A stretch of 64,000 nucleotides of DNA from Prosthecobacter vanneervenii. Lineage in GTDB: Bacteria > Verrucomicrobiota > Verrucomicrobiia > Verrucomicrobiales > Verrucomicrobiaceae. The notes beneath the pieces were generated by a model, which saw only the letters and a program-made list of their open reading frames with translations, was not told where the DNA came from and ran no database searches. Location: NCBI RefSeq assembly GCF_014203095.1, contig NZ_JACHIG010000001.1:124001-188000 (forward strand), in the 5' to 3' direction. Shown here piece by piece: positions 17,877 through 27,048 of the stretch. The translations under genes were made by a program, and so were the position numbers. The first letter of the stretch is position 1. Every line of letters begins with the position of its first letter.

Positions 17877-19061
17877 ATGAAGCCTAAACCCAACCCCATT
17901 GTCTGGCTCTGCAGTGCACTCGCGCTCAGCGTTTCCACGCTTTCAGCCCAGGATGCCAAGCCGGCCGACCAGCCCCCGGCACCACCCCAGGCGGCTCCGC
18001 AGAGCCCGCCCCCGGCCCCCGCACCTGAGCGGCGCGATGCGCCACGCCCCGAAGGCCCGCGCGAGGGTGGCACCCCGCGTTCGGAGGCCCCGCGCGGCGC
18101 TCCACAGCGTCCCGAGGGCCCAGGACCGCGTGCCCCCATGAACCCGCCCCAAAATGAGGGTAGGCGCGGCACCGCCGATGCTCCGCGCGGCGAACACCGG
18201 GGCGACCAGCGCGGCCAGGATCACGATCAGGGCCGTGGAAACTTCCGCCGCCCGCCCATGGACGGCCCGCAGGGTGGCGAGCACCACCGCGAGAGCCCGC
18301 AGCCGCAGGGCCGCCCCGGTCCGGTGAATCCGCCGCCTCAGGCAGGTGGCGAGCATCATCAGCAGCACGGACCACGCGGGCCCCAGCATGGCGGCTTCGG
18401 CGGGCGCTTCGGTGGTCGTGGCCCGCAGTTCTTTGGGCATCGCGGCCAGTTCGGCGCACCGCGTGGCGGAGAGCGTTTTCGCGGTCCGCAGGGCGGCCCA
18501 CCCGGAGGCCCCGGCGGTCCTCAGCAGCACCTCGGGCACCGCTTTGGCCAGCGCTTCGGTCAGTCGCCCGGCTTTGGCCAGGGCGGCGGCAGATTCGGTT
18601 CAGGGCGTGGCTTTGGTCGCGGATTTGGCCAGGGGCGTGGTCAGCGTTTCGGGCACCGCTTTGGTCCGCCGCAGGGGCCGGGACCGCAGCACTTGGGCCG
18701 CCCCCATGGCGGGCCTGGCTTTGACGGCCCACGTGGTCCGGAGCAGCCGCATCACCCGCCCATGGGCCCGCAGCAGGGCCCGGGGGCACAGCAGCCCATG
18801 GGGCGTCCGCAGGGCGGACAGTTTCAGGGGCCGGGCCGCGATCAGGGACCAGCGCATTTCCATGCCCCCAAGCCGCAGCCCCGGCACGAAGGCACGCAGG
18901 CTGAAGGCCATGGTCCGGCACGCGCGCCGCATGAGGGTGGCACCCACATGGCCCCGCCCTCTCCGCGCGGTGGAGAGCAGGGACCCAAAGGCCCGCCCCC
19001 GATGAACCACGAGCATCACGAGCGCGGCCGCGAAGGCCCGCCGAGTGAGCGCAGCGTGTGA
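17877..19061 (+). CDS. Exported Pro/Gly/Arg/Gln/His-rich low-complexity protein
   Basis: 394 residues from the ATG at 17877; upstream sequence lacks a ribosome site and an earlier in-frame start adds 17 polar residues. A signal peptide (KPKPNPIVWLCSALALSVST, cut after LSAQ near residue 25) is followed by an entirely low-complexity chain. There is a Pro/Ala/Glu-rich part, then a Gly/Arg/Phe/Gln/His-rich centre (repeated HRFGQRFGQ and GFGRGFGQGRG), then a Pro/His/Gly-rich tail. There is no cysteine-based or enzymatic domain. It is strongly basic and histidine-rich, so metal or polyanion binding outside the cytoplasm is conceivable but unproved. A strong terminator follows. Confidence 0.65.
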   Translation: MKPKPNPIVWLCSALALSVSTLSAQDAKPADQPPAPPQAAPQSPPPAPAPERRDAPRPEGPREGGTPRSEAPRGAPQRPEGPGPRAPMNPPQNEGRRGTADAPRGEHRGDQRGQDHDQGRGNFRRPPMDGPQGGEHHRESPQPQGRPGPVNPPPQAGGEHHQQHGPRGPQHGGFGGRFGGRGPQFFGHRGQFGAPRGGERFRGPQGGPPGGPGGPQQHLGHRFGQRFGQSPGFGQGGGRFGSGRGFGRGFGQGRGQRFGHRFGPPQGPGPQHLGRPHGGPGFDGPRGPEQPHHPPMGPQQGPGAQQPMGRPQGGQFQGPGRDQGPAHFHAPKPQPRHEGTQAEGHGPARAPHEGGTHMAPPSPRGGEQGPKGPPPMNHEHHERGREGPPSERSV

Positions 19062-19105
19062 CGCGTCTGATTTTCAGGAGGTGAGGTTCCTGATGCTAGG
19101 AATAA

Positions 19106-19137
19106 GGGCGGTCCGGGAAACCGGGCCGCCTTTTTTT
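19106..19137 (+). terminator. Intrinsic terminator after the low-complexity gene
   Basis: Stem GGCGGTCCGG and CCGGGCCGCC around a GAAA loop, followed by seven T. It separates the low-complexity gene from the ABC transporter. Confidence 0.85.
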
Positions 19138-19248
19138 GATGCCGTGGTGCAAAAGCAATCGCGTCTCGTGAGTTGTGTTTGTACAAACGAACTCCATAGT
19201 CGCCAGCGCACGCAGCCGCCGGTTGCCACTGCCGCGCATTCCCCCTTC

Positions 19249-22200
19249 ATGAGCCTGGTCAAAAAACTTGCCAAAAAGTACGCCTCCGCCACGAAAAACT
19301 TGGTAGGCGCAGCTCATGGCGGTCAGGCGCAGGAGCTGCCATGGTGGTCGCCGGATCGCTGGGCGCACCTCTGGAACGGCCAGCCGCCCATTTCCTCCGC
19401 AGCCGCTGCCACGGCCAATACCATGCTGCCTGTGCTGATCGAGGTCTTTGCCGCCTTCAGCAAGCTGGATGGAAATATCGAGGAGGAGGAAGTGGAGTCC
19501 AGCCTGGGCTACCTGCGCTACGACTACCCCGAGGCCATCTACGCCGACATGCGCCGTCTCTACTTTGAGGCGCTGCAGGAGCCGCAGGACCTGACCCAGC
19601 GTGCCAAGGAGCTCAGCCACAAGCTCACCCAGGAGCAGAAGATCCTCCTCGGCGTGCAGCTTTATCTCCTCATCTCCCGCGCGCAGCAGAATCAGCGGCA
19701 GATGGTGGAGTTTTACCTCTTCATGACGAACCTGGGCATCGCCGCCCAGGCCATCGACATCGTCTATCAGCTCAATGCCGGCGACAAGCCGCCGGAGGAG
19801 GGCTTTTCCAGCAAGGGGGGGCAGCCGCTGGACACCCTGCGCGTGGGTGCCACCAAGAACTGCGACGTGCTGCTGCGTTCGCTCTCAGACGACTGCTCGG
19901 TGGTGGCCTTCCGGTTTCAGAATCTCGTGCTGCTCAAAAACACGGGCAATATCTCCATCCTGGTGCGCAGCCGCATGCAGCCGCCGGGAGAGTTTTCCCG
20001 CCTGTACCCCGGAGAGCGCGTGGTGCTGGAGGATGTGACGCTGGACTACAATGACCTCATCACCTACTTCAACGCCAAGAAGACCCTCTCAGGCACGCAG
20101 ATCTATCTCACGCTCACGGAGAGCGGCAGCGCGGAAATCGCCCCACAGCGCACACGTGGCACCAATCTCCGCCTGAGCTTCGGCCTCGGCGTCACCGTGG
20201 AGGCGCTGCGCACCACCAAGGCCACGCTCAATGGCGTGCTGCTCACCAGCGGCACCGTGGTGGAGGCCAGCATCGAGGACAGCATCATCGCGCATGGCGA
20301 GGTGGAAATCGCCCTGCGGGATCTGCGCGTGCGTGCGCAGGAGTTTGGCGGCCAGTTCCGCCTGGAGGGCAGCCGCAACACCTACCTCGTCTCCAACAAA
20401 CCCGAGCTGCTGGATGAAGGCGACATCCTTCTCTCCGAGGACACGGATGGGGAGATCCTGCTGCGCATCGAGTGCAACTACGCGCAGAAGACCGGCGTGC
20501 TGGAGGTCCTGCGCTCCTCCCGCCCGCTCTACATCGGCACCATCCCGGTGCGCGACCGCATCAATCTCAATGACGGCGACACCATCACGCTGGGAGAGGG
20601 GCAGTATCTGCGCTGCCACTTTGCCGACCGCATCATTGAAGAAGAGCGCAATACCATCCGCCAGCTGGAGGTGCGCGAGCTCAGCCACCGCTTTGACGCG
20701 CGCGACACCGCGCAGGATGGCGTCAGCTTCATCGCCCGCCGTGGGGAGATGATCTGCGTCATGGGCCCCAGCGGCTGCGGCAAGAGCACGCTGCTGCGCA
20801 TCCTCGGCGGCCAGCTCAAACCCAAAGGCGGCGAGGTGCTGATGAACGGCCTAGCGCTCTACGACAACCTCCACAACCTCACGCCCTACATCGCCTACAT
20901 CCCGCAGGAGGATGCCTTTGATCCGCTGCTCAAGGTGCAGGAAAACCTGGACTTCTCCGTCTCCGTGCGCTGCCCGCACCTCAAGACCGATGAGCGCCGC
21001 AAGCGCGTGGACGCCAAGCTGGCCGAACTCGGCCTGGGCGACCTGAGCGACCGCCTGGCCGGCACACCGCAGCAGAAATTTCTCAGCGGCGGCGAGCGCA
21101 AGCGCCTCAATGCCGGCCTGGACATGATCGGCATCTCGGATGTGTACCTCTTTGACGAGCCCACCTCCGGCCTCTCCTCCAAAGACAGCGAGCACGTGCT
21201 GGAAATCATCCGCAGCCTGGCGCGCAACAAGATCGTCATCACCTCCATCCACCAGCCCAGCTCGCGTCTGCTGCAGATGTTCGACAAGGCGCTGCTTTTG
21301 GACAAAGGCGGCAAGATCGCCTACTTCGGCACACCGCAGGGCATGATCGAGTACTTCTGGCGCGTGTACCACACCGAGACCGGCCAGACGGGCGATGCCG
21401 AGGCGCATCCGCCGGACAAGCTCACGCCCGACTTCGTCTTTGACGTGCTGGAGACTCCGCTGCGAGACATCAGCGGAGACATCATCCATGAGCGCAGTGC
21501 CGACGGCCATCTTGTGGCCGCACGCCGCTTTCCGCCCAATTTCTGGCGCGACTCCTACCAGCGCCACCTCATCATGGAGAGCATGGCGCGGCAAAAGGCC
21601 GCACCGGGCAGCACCAGCCTCATCGCCCGGCCCAAGCGGGATGAGAGCCACAGCGCCAGCCGCCTGCGCCACGCGCCCAAGCCCCCCAAGCACACCTTCC
21701 GCGAGGAGAGCATCCTCTTCTACACGCTGCTCAAGCGCGCCTTCCTCAGCAAGCTGCGCAACCGCACCAACCTCCTCACCACGCTGCTGGAGGCACCGCT
21801 GCTCGCCTGGCTCATCTCCAATGTGCTCAAATACTCCGAGGAGAAGCACTACACCTTTGCCACCGCCTTCCACATCCCCACGTACCTCTTCATGAGCCTC
21901 GTGGTGGCCATGTTCCTGGGCCTGACCAACAGCGCCGATGAGATCATCCGCGACCGCCATACGCTGAGCCGAGAGCGCAATCACAACCTGCGCACCCTCT
22001 ACTACCTCTTTGGCAAGATCATCTCCCTCTCCACCTTTGCGCTCATCCAGTGCGTCATCTACCTGATCATTGGCAACTGGGTGCTGGAGATCCGGGACAT
22101 GTTCTTCATCCATCTCTGGTGGATGTTCCTCACCTCCCTCACCGGCGTGTGCCTGGGCCTCTTCATCTCCAGCATCGTCAGCGACAACCGCACGGCGGTA

Positions 22201-22917
22201 AACGCCATCCCGCTCATCCTCATCCCGCAGATCATCCTCGGTGGTGCGCTCATCAAATATGAGGAGATGAACAAGAACCTCGACTTCGTGTACTCCGTGG
22301 GCAAGTGGCTCAAGAAATCCGGCAATGACGAAGATGAGGCCAGCAAGCTCAAGGTGCCCTTCATCTGCCAGTTCATGCCCCTGCGCTGGTCCTACGAGGG
22401 CATGGTCATCTCCCAGTCCAAGCTCAATCCTCTGACGCGCAATCAGGACTTCCTCGATGAGCGCATCCAGTCCCTGCTGCCGCCCTCCGGCGCGGACATG
22501 AGCGACCGCCAGCGCCACGAGCTGGAGCTCACCAAGCAGTCCCTCGCCGTCGTCTCCGGCCTTTACGCCGAGAATCCGCGCGAAATATCGAAGCGCCTCG
22601 GCTCCATCCGCGATGCCGTCCTCAGCGGCCGCATCGAGCCCCCCATGCTCGACCGCATGCTCGAGCAAAACGACGGCGTCAGCGCCGAAGAAATCTACGT
22701 GAACCGCAAGGTGCTCGACCTCGTGACCAAGGCCGAGATGGAACGCGAAGACTACCGCCGCAAAGCCAGCCCCAACGTCTTCTTCGGCACCCGCAAAACT
22801 TACCTCGGCACCAAATACAACACTCTTTGGATCAACAGCATCGTCATTCTGTTCACGCTCTCACTCATCATCGCCGCCGTGGAGCTGAGCCTGAGAAGGC
22901 AGCTGACGAAGGTGTGA
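19249..22917 (+). CDS. ABCG-type ABC transporter with N-terminal TerB-like and FHA-like regions
   Basis: 1,222 residues from the ATG at 19249; the longer frame from 19045 would overlap the upstream stop and the terminator. Residues about 50-185 are helical and acidic (SKLDGNIEEEEVESSLGYLR) and resemble TerB-like domains. About 190-490 are beta-rich, with two or more FHA-like stretches (TLRVGATKNCDVLLRSLSDD; NLNDGDTITLGEGQYLRCHF). The ATPase follows: Walker A GPSGCGKST (about 505), signature LSGGERKRL (about 612), Walker B YLFDEP, H-loop in ITSIHQPS. The C-terminal part carries an ABC-2 permease with about six membrane segments from residue 850. Fused ATPase-then-permease order is the White/ABCG layout. 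The substrate is unknown. Confidence 0.85.
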   Translation: MSLVKKLAKKYASATKNLVGAAHGGQAQELPWWSPDRWAHLWNGQPPISSAAAATANTMLPVLIEVFAAFSKLDGNIEEEEVESSLGYLRYDYPEAIYADMRRLYFEALQEPQDLTQRAKELSHKLTQEQKILLGVQLYLLISRAQQNQRQMVEFYLFMTNLGIAAQAIDIVYQLNAGDKPPEEGFSSKGGQPLDTLRVGATKNCDVLLRSLSDDCSVVAFRFQNLVLLKNTGNISILVRSRMQPPGEFSRLYPGERVVLEDVTLDYNDLITYFNAKKTLSGTQIYLTLTESGSAEIAPQRTRGTNLRLSFGLGVTVEALRTTKATLNGVLLTSGTVVEASIEDSIIAHGEVEIALRDLRVRAQEFGGQFRLEGSRNTYLVSNKPELLDEGDILLSEDTDGEILLRIECNYAQKTGVLEVLRSSRPLYIGTIPVRDRINLNDGDTITLGEGQYLRCHFADRIIEEERNTIRQLEVRELSHRFDARDTAQDGVSFIARRGEMICVMGPSGCGKSTLLRILGGQLKPKGGEVLMNGLALYDNLHNLTPYIAYIPQEDAFDPLLKVQENLDFSVSVRCPHLKTDERRKRVDAKLAELGLGDLSDRLAGTPQQKFLSGGERKRLNAGLDMIGISDVYLFDEPTSGLSSKDSEHVLEIIRSLARNKIVITSIHQPSSRLLQMFDKALLLDKGGKIAYFGTPQGMIEYFWRVYHTETGQTGDAEAHPPDKLTPDFVFDVLETPLRDISGDIIHERSADGHLVAARRFPPNFWRDSYQRHLIMESMARQKAAPGSTSLIARPKRDESHSASRLRHAPKPPKHTFREESILFYTLLKRAFLSKLRNRTNLLTTLLEAPLLAWLISNVLKYSEEKHYTFATAFHIPTYLFMSLVVAMFLGLTNSADEIIRDRHTLSRERNHNLRTLYYLFGKIISLSTFALIQCVIYLIIGNWVLEIRDMFFIHLWWMFLTSLTGVCLGLFISSIVSDNRTAVNAIPLILIPQIILGGALIKYEEMNKNLDFVYSVGKWLKKSGNDEDEASKLKVPFICQFMPLRWSYEGMVISQSKLNPLTRNQDFLDERIQSLLPPSGADMSDRQRHELELTKQSLAVVSGLYAENPREISKRLGSIRDAVLSGRIEPPMLDRMLEQNDGVSAEEIYVNRKVLDLVTKAEMEREDYRRKASPNVFFGTRKTYLGTKYNTLWINSIVILFTLSLIIAAVELSLRRQLTKV

Positions 22918-23066
22918 GGGAGTACGATGGACACTCATGTCCGTCGATCAGCGCTCTCATCATCTCCAGCGCCATTGAACACCCGGACGCGTTGTCTTGA
23001 GGCGCGCCGAAGCGAAGCGCTTTGCCAAAATGGACATTCAATGTTATTGAGTGCTTGCCGGAAACA

Positions 23067-23447
23067 TCAGGGAGGGGTGAACTCCTCAAATGGAAGCGGA
23101 ACAGGGGACAGGAGATAGGAAATTCCATCATCATGTTGTTTTACATGCCAGACAATAACTCCCTCTGGTGGAGCCTGCATTTCCAATGGGAAAATGAAAG
23201 GCGGCAGCCACAACAGCGACAGATTGCCGGTGCCTTCCCAGTCAGCCTCAGTAAACCTGTCTCTAACAGCATTTTCCAACGCTTCACGTCTGGCAGCATT
23301 GGAAATTAAACAAGAGGGTGGAAGCAAAAAGAACAGGTTGTCGATCCACTCGTAGCCATAGATGTGGAAGCTGGGAATGGCATCTGCTGAATATGTCAGC
23401 AGCTCGTCGGGGGCCTTGGTGTAGGCGTCAAAAAGTGGGTGGGTCAT
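23067..23447 (-). CDS. Unrecognised small protein downstream of a Phd-type antitoxin
   Basis: 126 residues, overlapping the antitoxin gene by 4 bases (ATGA), so translation is coupled. It is soluble, with no signal peptide and a centre rich in aromatic and Pro residues (GYEWIDNLFFLLPPSC; NLSLLWLPPFIFPLEM). It does not look like the RelE, ParE, Doc or PIN toxins usually paired with Phd/YefM antitoxins. It may be a new toxin family, a replaced gene, or simply a neighbour. Confidence 0.6.
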   Translation of the reverse strand: MTHPLFDAYTKAPDELLTYSADAIPSFHIYGYEWIDNLFFLLPPSCLISNAARREALENAVRDRFTEADWEGTGNLSLLWLPPFIFPLEMQAPPEGVIVWHVKQHDDGISYLLSPVPLPFEEFTPP

Positions 23448-23692
23448 CGTAATAAACGTTTCTTAGCTTCGGCATGGGTGACAATCCTCCCTTCTTCAAT
23501 GGCGCGCTCACCGCGCACAATGCCTTGCTGAATACCAACCCGCCGGTTGAGCGTATCTAACGTCTCAATGGTCATCAGATAAGCAGCCGGATTGCCATGC
23601 TGAGTGATGAGCACCGAATCTTGCGCGGAATCCAGACCAGCAATGATTTCGGTGGCCTTGCGCTTGAGGGGCGTGACACGGTCCGTTCGCAT
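23444..23692 (-). CDS. Phd/YefM-family antitoxin
   Basis: 82 residues. The N-terminal pattern (residues 5-45: VTPLKRKATEIIAGLDSAQD, then SVLITQHGNPAAYLMTIETL) is that of Phd/YefM antitoxins, which bind their own promoter through the N-terminus and neutralise a toxin through the C-terminus. The C-terminal helix (GERAIEEGRIVTHAEAKKRL) is the typical toxin-binding tail. The next gene overlaps by 4 bases. Confidence 0.85.
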   Translation of the reverse strand: MRTDRVTPLKRKATEIIAGLDSAQDSVLITQHGNPAAYLMTIETLDTLNRRVGIQQGIVRGERAIEEGRIVTHAEAKKRLLR

Positions 23693-23751
23693 GGAATGCT
23701 ACTGTGGGTGCACTCTCAGCTTGGGCAAGCGAAGAAGCGTATGGACTGATT

Positions 23752-24105
23752 TCAAACCTCCACGAGCTCCACCCGATGCCCATCCGGATCCACCACAACC
23801 GCACGACGGCCCCAGGGGGAGTCCTGGGGCGGAGAGATGACGGAGGTGGAGAAAGCACCAAGAGCTTCGATCACGGCATCAAGCGATGGCAAGCGGAAGC
23901 CAATGCGAGTGCCGCGTGTTGAAGGCCCGTCGCCTGCTTGCGGATAAAGCTCGAAGACACAGCCACCAAGCTCAGCGGACAAATGTTCCGGCCCACTGCC
24001 ATGCCGATGCTGGATGAAATGCAGGCCCAGGCATTCGTAAAAACTTCGCGCACGCTCCAAGTCGGTGGAACGCAGGACGACGAGATTGAGCGTGATCTGT
24101 TTCAT
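23752..24105 (-). CDS. VOC superfamily (glyoxalase/bleomycin-resistance-like) protein
   Basis: 117 residues from the ATG at 24105. It starts MKQITLNLVVLRSTDLERAR with SFYECLG after it and ends VVVDPDGHRVELVEV, the beginning and end signatures of a single VOC module pair (beta-alpha-beta-beta-beta repeats). Metal-binding positions cannot be assigned with certainty. VOC members include lyases, dioxygenases and drug-binding proteins; the substrate here is unknown. It stands alone between the antitoxin operon and an inverted-repeat element. Confidence 0.8.
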   Translation of the reverse strand: MKQITLNLVVLRSTDLERARSFYECLGLHFIQHRHGSGPEHLSAELGGCVFELYPQAGDGPSTRGTRIGFRLPSLDAVIEALGAFSTSVISPPQDSPWGRRAVVVDPDGHRVELVEV

Positions 24106-24207
24106 GGGTGAGGACTCACAGGCATTGATGGCATTCTTTCGCACGATCAGGGCGTCACACAACCCCAGAGGAGCTCTGCACTGGCTCCTGGAAGGAGCCC
24201 GGATATT

Positions 24208-24444
24208 AGCCGGTGGTGGAGCGAGGCTTGGCGAGCGGGAACCACCGGACTTGGTGAACGGTGAATTTCAACCCACGGCCGCATGCTGAAGGCATGCGAG
24301 AGCTGTGCGCAGACTCCTCGTGCACGCTGGATGGCAGAGGGCTTCTCGCATACCTCCGGCATGCGCCCGTGAATGGAGGTGGTGAGTGCCTTGTGTCCGG
24401 TGGTTCCCGCTGCACCGCTTCGCGGTTTCGCTCCACCACCGGCT
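24208..24444. repeat. 237-bp element with long terminal inverted repeats
   Basis: The left end AGCCGGTGGTGGAGCGA and, inside it, GCGGGAACCACCGGAC recur as inverted complement at the right end, giving arms of about 45 bases with a small insertion. The centre contains the short palindrome GCATGCTGAAGGCATGC. No open reading frame is supported, so it is a non-coding, mobile-looking or structural repeat filling most of the gap between two minus-strand genes. Confidence 0.65.
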
Positions 24445-24495
24445 GCCTGAAATGCGGGGTTCGACAGTGTGGCCGACACGATAGGCTTTGAGAAA

Positions 24496-24975
24496 TTAAA
24501 GTCCTGCTTCCCACTCGTCGAGCCAGCGGGTCCAAACACATGTTTCGGCCGGCCCGATCGCGGCAGGGTCAAGGGCCATCATTTCAGAGCGCATGCGCAT
24601 GAGCGCTTGCGATAGTGATGCATCGTCATCGGGCACGTGCTGAAACTCGAAAACGAGTTGGAGATAGCGTGAGAGCAGTTCCGCCGAACTGTTGAATAAA
24701 ATGCGGATGGGTGGTTGTTCACTTTCAAACCAGACAATGCCGGTTGTTGCTTCGATCAAGATGGGTTGATCGCCGGATTCACCGATGACAAGGTCGGAAG
24801 AATCAGAGTCGTAAATGCCAAAGTCAAACATCGGCCATTCGAAACATTCTGGCAAACCGACCGAAATCAAAAAATCCCTAGTTTTGGCGGGGATGGAATG
24901 GGTTTCGAAAATCTCCCGGGGCCAGCGGATTTGAGGTGTGCCAACGAAATACATGCTGTTGATCGGTTCAATCAC
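24496..24975 (-). CDS. SUKH-4-like immunity-type protein
   Basis: 159 residues from a GTG at 24975 that overlaps the end of dsbD, or 152 from the ATG at 24954. The order of segments fits the SUKH-4 pattern: residues 25-45 IPAKTRDFLISVGLPECFE, then a FDFG..., LVIGESGDQPILIEATTGIV strand block, and a SSAELLSRYLQLVFEF helix. SUKH proteins are immunity proteins of polymorphic toxin systems or general scaffold-like binding modules. No toxin gene is adjacent. The overlap with dsbD suggests cotranscription. Confidence 0.6.
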   Translation of the reverse strand: MIEPINSMYFVGTPQIRWPREIFETHSIPAKTRDFLISVGLPECFEWPMFDFGIYDSDSSDLVIGESGDQPILIEATTGIVWFESEQPPIRILFNSSAELLSRYLQLVFEFQHVPDDDASLSQALMRMRSEMMALDPAAIGPAETCVWTRWLDEWEAGL

Positions 24976-26872
24976 CCAGCTTCTTCAGCGCCGCCGTCAC
25001 ATTCCCCACGGTGAGCAGCTCATCCAAAATGAAAGGCTCCTCCACGCCCGGAATATACAGCACGTTCACCGGCACGGCGCGTTTGCCGAGGGCTTCGAGG
25101 GCGAGGCGGATGGTTTCGTTTTCATCCGACCAGTCGGCCTTCAGCGTGGCGACCTTGTGCTTTTTGAAGAGGGCACGCAGGCCGGAGTCGGCATACACAC
25201 GTTTGTTCACCTGGCAGGTCCAGCACCAGGAGGCGGTGAAGTCAATGTACACCGGCTGCTTGGCGGCACGCAGCGCAGCCACTTTCTCGGGCGACCACGT
25301 TTCCCAGTGCAGCGCATCGGGGTCAGTGGAGCTGGCGGCAGAGTCGGTATGCACGCGGGCGGCGGAGGCACCGGGCAGTCCGATCCACAGGCCACCACCC
25401 ACGGCCAGCAGCGCCAGCAGGCGCGCCACGTTCTGCGTGCGGGCGGGCTTGTGCGGCAGCGCCCAGCGGCCGTAGATCCAGCAGCCCAGTGCGATGAGCA
25501 CGAGGCTAAGCATGGCAAAGAGCACCGGCAGGCCCTCGATCTGATTCGTCAGCACATAGAGCATGAAGCCCACCGTGCCAAAGAGCAGGAAGGACATGCC
25601 CTGCTTGAAGCTCTCCATCCACGCCCCAGGGCGCGGCAGCGCGGAGATCAGGCCGGGGAAAAGAGACAGCAGCAGAAACGGACTCGCCAGCCCCAGCCCG
25701 ATGAGCGTAAAGATGAGCATGGACTGCGCGGCAGGCAGCGCCAGCGTGGCCCCCAGTGCGGTGCCGAGAAACGGCGCGGAGCAGGGCGTGGCCACCACCG
25801 TGGCCAGCAGGCCGGAGAAGAACGAGCCTCCCAGCCCGCCCTTCGCCTGCAGATCGGACCCCACGCCGATGGCCGAGGTGCCGATCTCAAACAACCCCGC
25901 CATGTTCAGCGCAAAGACGAGGAAGAACGCCGCCAGGCAGTAATTGAAAGCCGGTGATTGCAGCTGTGAGCCCCAGCCTTTGTTCAGCGCGATGGCGATG
26001 CCGCCCAGCGCCCAGAAGGAAAGCAGCACGCCCACCGTGTAGGCCAGCCCATGCAGCACCACCTTGCGGCGATCCTCGCCGGCCTGCTGCACCACGCTCG
26101 TCACCTTGATGCCCAGCACCGGAAACACACAGGGCATCACATTCAGGATCAAGCCGCCGATGAAGGCATAGAGCAGCAATTGCGCGAGCGAGAGCGCAGG
26201 CTTGGGCGCGCTGGCAGCAGCAGCGGGGGCTGCTTTGGCAGCGTCGGGCTTCGCTGCCGGTTTGGTTTCCTCCGTCTTCGTTACCGGGGCTGTGTCAGCG
26301 CTTTTTTTTTCGGGGGCAGGGGAGGCGCCAAAGACAGCCGCATTCGCCTCGTTCACCACCGGCGCAGCGGCCACATCCAGCTTCAGCGTCGTCTCCTTGA
26401 TGAAAGGCATGCAGCTTTTCGGATCGCATACCAAGGCACTCACTTTCACCTTCAGCTCCACCGGGCTGCCCGCAGCAGCGCTGGCCGCAGGCGTGATCTT
26501 CACCGGCAGGTACACCGTGCCGTCATAGCCCTCACTGATGGCCCCATCGGTGGATGGCACCTGATGCGTGGGCGGCCAGGGCTGTTCCTCCACCTGCCAG
26601 CCCTCGGGCAGCGTCCAGGTCAGCTTGGTGGGTTTTCCCACGATGCCCGCAGGCAGCACCTTGCCGTAGGTGTGGTGGTCCTTGGCATGCACCAGCTTCA
26701 CCGCCGCCTGAAACGGCTGCCCCGGTGCGGCGGCCTTCACCGCAGCGATCAGTTCCGCCGCCACCTTGGGCGGGCTCGGCGCAGCAGCCACATCCAAGCC
26801 AAAGTTTTGGGCAAAGGCACTGGCTGCTAGGAGCATCAGCGTGGTCAGGGACAGGAAAGAGCGGCGGTTCAT
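24968..26872 (-). CDS. dsbD: Thiol:disulfide interchange protein DsbD-like (thioredoxin C-terminus)
   Basis: 634 residues from the ATG at 26872 (an upstream in-frame extension to 27364 would run through the CDGSH gene). A signal peptide (MNRRSFLSLTTLMLLAASAFAQ) is followed by a DsbD N-terminal domain (about 40-165, with VCDPKSCMPFIKE). After an Ala/Lys/Pro-rich linker come eight or so membrane segments of the DsbD/CcdA type (LILNVMPCVFPVLGIKV; ATPCSAPFLG with a conserved Cys). The C-terminal thioredoxin domain has active site WCWTC near residue 547. It moves electrons from cytoplasmic thioredoxin to periplasmic disulfide targets. Confidence 0.92.
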   Translation of the reverse strand: MNRRSFLSLTTLMLLAASAFAQNFGLDVAAAPSPPKVAAELIAAVKAAAPGQPFQAAVKLVHAKDHHTYGKVLPAGIVGKPTKLTWTLPEGWQVEEQPWPPTHQVPSTDGAISEGYDGTVYLPVKITPAASAAAGSPVELKVKVSALVCDPKSCMPFIKETTLKLDVAAAPVVNEANAAVFGASPAPEKKSADTAPVTKTEETKPAAKPDAAKAAPAAAASAPKPALSLAQLLLYAFIGGLILNVMPCVFPVLGIKVTSVVQQAGEDRRKVVLHGLAYTVGVLLSFWALGGIAIALNKGWGSQLQSPAFNYCLAAFFLVFALNMAGLFEIGTSAIGVGSDLQAKGGLGGSFFSGLLATVVATPCSAPFLGTALGATLALPAAQSMLIFTLIGLGLASPFLLLSLFPGLISALPRPGAWMESFKQGMSFLLFGTVGFMLYVLTNQIEGLPVLFAMLSLVLIALGCWIYGRWALPHKPARTQNVARLLALLAVGGGLWIGLPGASAARVHTDSAASSTDPDALHWETWSPEKVAALRAAKQPVYIDFTASWCWTCQVNKRVYADSGLRALFKKHKVATLKADWSDENETIRLALEALGKRAVPVNVLYIPGVEEPFILDELLTVGNVTAALKKLGD

Positions 26873-27048
26873 GAGGTTGGGGTGGAAACAGTATGCATGG
26901 GAGAACGCGCCCTGCGGTTTATTCCCATCATGGCGCAGCGTTTCCTTGTCAAAAAACGACGCAGGTGTCCGCGCAGGATGCAGGGGGCTTCCCGGTTTCG
27001 GTGTTCGAGCGTCTGCCGCACAGAGGGGGCAGCCATCAGGCATGCAGC

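Noticed and set aside
20851-22668. 605-codon minus-strand frame opposite the ABC transporter
   Set aside because: Composition rich in Asp, Glu and His is typical of antisense frames in GC-rich DNA; the sense frame has all ABC motifs.
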